The notes beneath the pieces were generated by a model. That model was not told the DNA's origin, searched no databases, and saw nothing but the letters and a program-made list of their open reading frames with translations. The position numbers were made by a program, and so were the translations under genes. This document shows, one piece after another, positions 60,178-64,000 of a DNA stretch of 64,000 nucleotides. Each line of letters opens with the position of its first letter. The first letter of the stretch is position 1. The stretch lies in assembly GCF_037893015.1 (NCBI RefSeq), contig NC_133658.1, forward strand, positions 10,313,049-10,377,048. The letters run 5' to 3'. The DNA is from Macrotis lagotis (taxonomy: Eukaryota > Chordata > Mammalia > Peramelemorphia > Peramelidae).

Positions 60178-60365
60178 ATTTTTAGGGTGGCTAGGGGATG
60201 CCATAAAGATCTGGTCTCAAATATGTATTAGTTGTTTGACCCTGGGCAAGTCACTTCACCCTGTCTCAGTTTCCTCATCTGTTAAATGAGCTGGAGAAGG
60301 AAATGGCAAAGCACACCAAAATGGGACCACAAAGAGTCAGACACAACTGGAAGAACTAAACAACT
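60178..60365 (+). mobile_element. SINE with RTE (BovB-like) tail
   Basis: AGGGTGGCTAGGGGATGCCA head, GACCCTGGGCAAGTCACTTC, TCAGTTTCCTCATCTGTTAA core, then AGCTGGAGAAGGAAATGGCA and CACAAAGAGTCAGACACAAC. The last two blocks match the reverse complement of those at 25275-25360. Confidence 0.7.
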
Positions 60366-61064
60366 TTCCTGGAAAACTGATCCTGTTCAAAATCACCTCA
60401 CACCTCTATACCTCAGAAGGGTCTTTGTACCACAAGACATCTTCCTAATATCGGGGCCACTGAATCAACTTCTCCATCAGATTCCCCTCCCCCCAGAGTT
60501 ACTCCCCAGAAACCCCATCAGATCCACCAACAACACCAAGGTCAAGTAAATGTGAACTTGTGAGTAAGAGAAGATGTGGGTCAGAACCCTCTGACATATC
60601 CTAGCTAAGTGAGTACCAGGAGTTCCTTCCCTGCTGAGTCTCAGTGTCCTAATCTGTAAATCAGAGAATGAACAATTGCATAGGGTCCTTGTAGTTTGGC
60701 AGTTTTCTTGTACTTGGTGAGTGTCGTCCCATGTCTCAGTACCTCCCTCATCTGAGGATTGGCTTGGGTTAGATGTGGTTTCCAAAGCAGTGAACCATGC
60801 TGATGTTATCTCAATTTGAGTCTTCTCACTCCAGGCCTCAAAGCAGTTTTTAGTTAAATGGAAGTCTAAAGGCTGAATAATAGTGATTTGTCCTTTCCAT
60901 ATTAATACTTGCAGACCCTTACATTTGAATTCTTTTCTGGAGAAAGTCACTGAAAGAGGAACTCTGTGATGAGACTGTGATGAGTAACCTCATCTCACTA
61001 CTGGCACCTTTTCCCCAAATCCAGATTTAGCTGGCAAAAGGAAGGGCAGTGCTGCACCTGGGTT

Positions 61065-61260
61065 GTTCACAAAGACCACAGAGTATGTGCCCATTGCCTA
61101 GAGAATGATGGAACAAATTGTGAGAAATGTATTACTCTAACAATTAGAAGAAAGGCCCCATCTGAAAAACTGGGAAACCTTGAGAAGACTTGCACTGGAC
61201 CAATGCAGGCAGATGTAAGCAGGACCAAGGGAACAATTGACATGATGATGGCATGAGAAA
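61065..61260 (+). mobile_element. LINE-1 3' fragment, diverged
   Basis: GAGAATGATGGAACAAATTG, GAAAAACTGGGAAACCTTGA and AGGACCAAGGGAACAATTGA follow the L1 3'-end word order with many changes. Confidence 0.5.
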
Positions 61261-62298
61261 AAAAGAAAAACAACAAGGAAAGACGTTAGAAAAGGAAAAA
61301 GAAACGAGAAACCTTCCTGTTCAATCCAGTCACCAGATTGCAGAGGTCTGAAATAGGTAGAGAATGAGGCCTACCTCTACATACAAAGCACAGGTCTTCT
61401 GTCTTATTTCAGAATCATTCTCTGTTAAAGGCAATCTGCCCAGCACAGAACCCTCCTTCATTGTATCCATCAGGTACAATTTGTGGTCCTGGACAGCAGG
61501 CATTGTCATATTTTTATGTATCTCTTTTCTCAGCACTTAGCATAAATGTTTTGAATATAATATGATTTTTAATGCTTTTCCATTCAAGAAGAATTGATTT
61601 GATTTTTAAAGTATCTTAAGGAAATATGTCTTCATCCCGAGCTACTGGACACCATAATAATTGTTAATAAGATCATGACACATTATTATTTATTAATAAT
61701 TTAGTAACATTATTTAGGAGATTTCTCACTTTATGTAAATTCACATTTCACAAATCCAACTTTATGTTTTAAAAAATCTGAAAACCGCATTAAAAAAAAC
61801 CTTATGCTAACTTTCCTGAACAGTAGTACAGTGTTGGTTCTCTTTCTCCATTCCTCCCTTCAGCTCAGCCACCAAAAAACAAAAGCAAAAATGAAAACCC
61901 TCCAACTGAAAGTGTGAAGATGCTCAATGTGTCCATCTTCTGTGAGCCCCATGCTTAGGTATCACATGTCTGTCCCTGGCTCCCATGTGTTCCCTTCCCA
62001 TGTATGGCCTTCACGTGTCTGCTCCCCATCTTTGTTACAACAGGCCCCCCAGTAATTGGTTCTGGCTGGCCCCAGGTGTTCTTCCTCCTGTTCATTCTTC
62101 TCTGTCCCCAGTCCCCATGCATTCTTGAACCCCAGTCACCTTCCTCTTACTGGTCCCCTTCCTGTCTTGGTCCTTTTCTTCCCTTTCCCTTGACAATGAG
62201 CAAATTCACATTAGATAAGAATTACTTTACATAGAAGTCTATAGAATGGTTCACTTAAATAAAGCAAGAACTATCTTTAATAAGATTTAGTCATAATT

Positions 62299-62450
62299 GT
62301 TTTTTTAAGATTTTTTTTCAAGGCAAATGGGGTTAAGTGGCTTGCCCAAGGCCACACAGCTAGGTAATTAAGTGTCTGGGGTCGGATTTGAACCCAGGTA
62401 CTCCTGACTCCAAAGCCAATGCTCTATTCACTGTGCCACCTAGCCACCCC
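62299..62450 (-). mobile_element. Marsupial tRNA-derived SINE (short type)
   Basis: Reverse copy: AAGGCAAATGGGGTTAAGTG, GTCGGATTTGAACCCAGGTA, TGTGCCACCTAGCCACCCCC. Confidence 0.92.
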
Positions 62451-64000
62451 CATAATTATTTTTCATAAAATTTTCAAATACTTCATTCGCAATTATTTTA
62501 AAATTCTAGATCAAATCTTATGCCTCCTAGTCCATGTCCTTTGTTTTAAAGATGGGGAAATAGAGGCAGAGAAAAAGTCATTTGTCCAAGGTCATACGGA
62601 ATTAAAGTTTCTGCCTTTCTCCTTCCATTTCCTACCTGTGTACCCACCTCAAAATGACACTGAAGAACAGACTAAGAAGTTTGACAAGCCAAGTTTCAAA
62701 GATGACTCCTCAGCCCCAAAGGGCCTTTCTAGTCTCCCCTGCTCCTATGCCTAGGCTTTGAGGATCTAACTCTAAAGGGCAGAAAGCCTACCATTTGATC
62801 TGATCTGTTTGATTGGATCCTTCTCCCACCCTATCCATACACCCCTCCTCCAAAAGATCAAAGACAGCAAAAAAGAAAAATGCCCATATGAATCAAACTA
62901 CTTTGGGGGTAGAAAAATAATGAAGCATAGTGGCTAGAGAACAACTGGAAGACTTGGGTTCAAGTTCCACCTACATATACTAGCTATGTGACCAGGAAAC
63001 TAGGACATGCCATGTTCAGTCTTCATCAAGAGCCAAGAATGCCCATGTGGGCACCCCTTCCTCCCCTCCCTGAATCCCCCCTCTTGTTTCCTCATTTGCA
63101 CTAGATGTCACCTCCTAGGTGACTGGCTTTAGGGCATGGATAGAACACTAGACAGGATGCCAGAAAACCTGGGTTCACACCATGCCTCAGACACAACATC
63201 CCTTCCCTCTATTCTGGCTTGGAATCTATGAGCTCCAGATCCAGTTTCCACCAATCACCCTCTTTAGAATCTACCAAGTTCTGTCCCCTGGACCTGGAGA
63301 GTCCTAGAACCTAGGTCTTGTGGGTCATCAGTAGTAAATTCTTGTGGCCTTCCAAATGAGATGGGCACCTCCAAATGGGTGCTGAAACAGGTTTACATTC
63401 TTTCTCCTTAGATAATTATTTTGAAGTTTTCTGTTTCTCTCTGAATTTGAACCAACTGCTCTAAGCCCAACCAAGCTAGTGAAACTTCTTCCCTTTCCTC
63501 TCCCCACAGAGGTCACAGGATCCTAGATTTAGAGCTAAAAAAGGATCCTTTGGTCACGTTCATTTCAACATTCCCATTTTATAGCCAAGGAAACTGAGAT
63601 CTGTCGAGAACAAGGGAAATACCAAAGGTCACAAAGAGTTGGAGTGGCTGAGGCAAGACTCCAACTGAACTCCTCTGATTCCAAACCAATCTCTTTCCAA
63701 AACAGAACTTTCCCCAGGCCTAACCATGATACTTGTCTTCAGGAATGACAGACATCACCTCAGCCCTTCATCAGGGGCTACAGGGATTCAAATCCAAACT
63801 CAAATCCAAAATAGGTCCCTCAGTTTCATTCTATGAAAAGTGAGTTAACTATTTGATAATTCCATCAAACCAACATCTTTTCTAGCTCTGATGTTCTGCA
63901 TAGATCACTTCATGGGGATACTCCTCTCCCACCCAGTTCCCACCCAGGCCAAATGGAATCTGTCCTTGGCCCAAGTCTCTAGGCAGGATGGCCACTCTAC

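Larger units (their letters stand above)
50384..64000 (-). other. TET3: TET3 upstream intron / 5' region (partial)
   Basis: No CXXC exon and no other TET3 coding exon was found here; none of the open frames carries the KRCGTC or CGACTSC words of the TET3 CXXC domain. The region holds an (AC)n tract (51308-51341), a MIR/Ther1-like SINE (53213-53460), a 16-bp minisatellite (54605-55037), a GC/CpG-rich patch (about 55140-55870), an L1 3' end with nested SINE (about 56705-57360), short SINEs (58745-58897, 62299-62450), an RTE-tailed SINE (60178-60365) and an L1 fragment (61065-61260). The rest, including 57400-58700 and 61300-64000, shows only degenerate MIR-like pieces. Confidence 0.75.

Overview
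The window comes from a marsupial-like mammalian genome and is almost entirely one gene, TET3 (methylcytosine dioxygenase), read on the minus strand. Two things support a marsupial. Many copies of a short tRNA-headed SINE (head like GGCAGCTAGGTGGCACAGTG, tail like GCAAGCCACTTAACCCCATT) and several LINE-1 3' ends are of types I know from marsupial genomes. The TET3 exons read clearly as a mammalian TET3. I cannot fix the species, or decide between American and Australian marsupials, from sequence alone.

Layout, in transcription order (right to left). Positions 64000-50384 are a long intron or 5' region containing a GC- and CpG-rich patch (about 55.14-55.87 kb) and, beside it, a large 16-bp minisatellite (54.6-55.04 kb). 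Nine consecutive coding exons follow: 50383-48082 (large N-terminal exon), 30126-30036, 17406-17313, 13322-13114, 12424-12274, 10561-10472, 8762-8625, 6596-6257 and 5654-3838 (last exon, stop codon TAA at 3838-3840). All intron junctions are GT-AG and all exon phases join. Together they give 5,232 bp, or 1,743 residues plus stop, without internal stops. The exon for the N-terminal CXXC zinc finger of full-length TET3 is not in the window and should lie further upstream (above 64000). An in-frame ATG at 50336-50338 matches the start of the known CXXC-less isoform.

Positions 3837 to 1 look like a long 3' UTR: no SINE or LINE insertions, three miR-29 seed matches, a let-7 8-mer match, and a GC-rich minisatellite (2079-2218). 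The true cleavage site may be left of the window.

The introns carry young SINEs, older MIR/Ther1-like SINEs, L1 and L2 3' fragments, two mariner-type miniature elements, microsatellites, and one unexplained perfect 20-bp inverted repeat (30516-30579). I found no second protein-coding gene, no structural RNA gene, no CRISPR array and no recognisable endogenous retrovirus. I see no convincing undescribed biological system. The best leads are the in-frame 39-bp tandem expansion in TET3, the CpG patch plus minisatellite as a possible alternative promoter, and the intronic hairpin.
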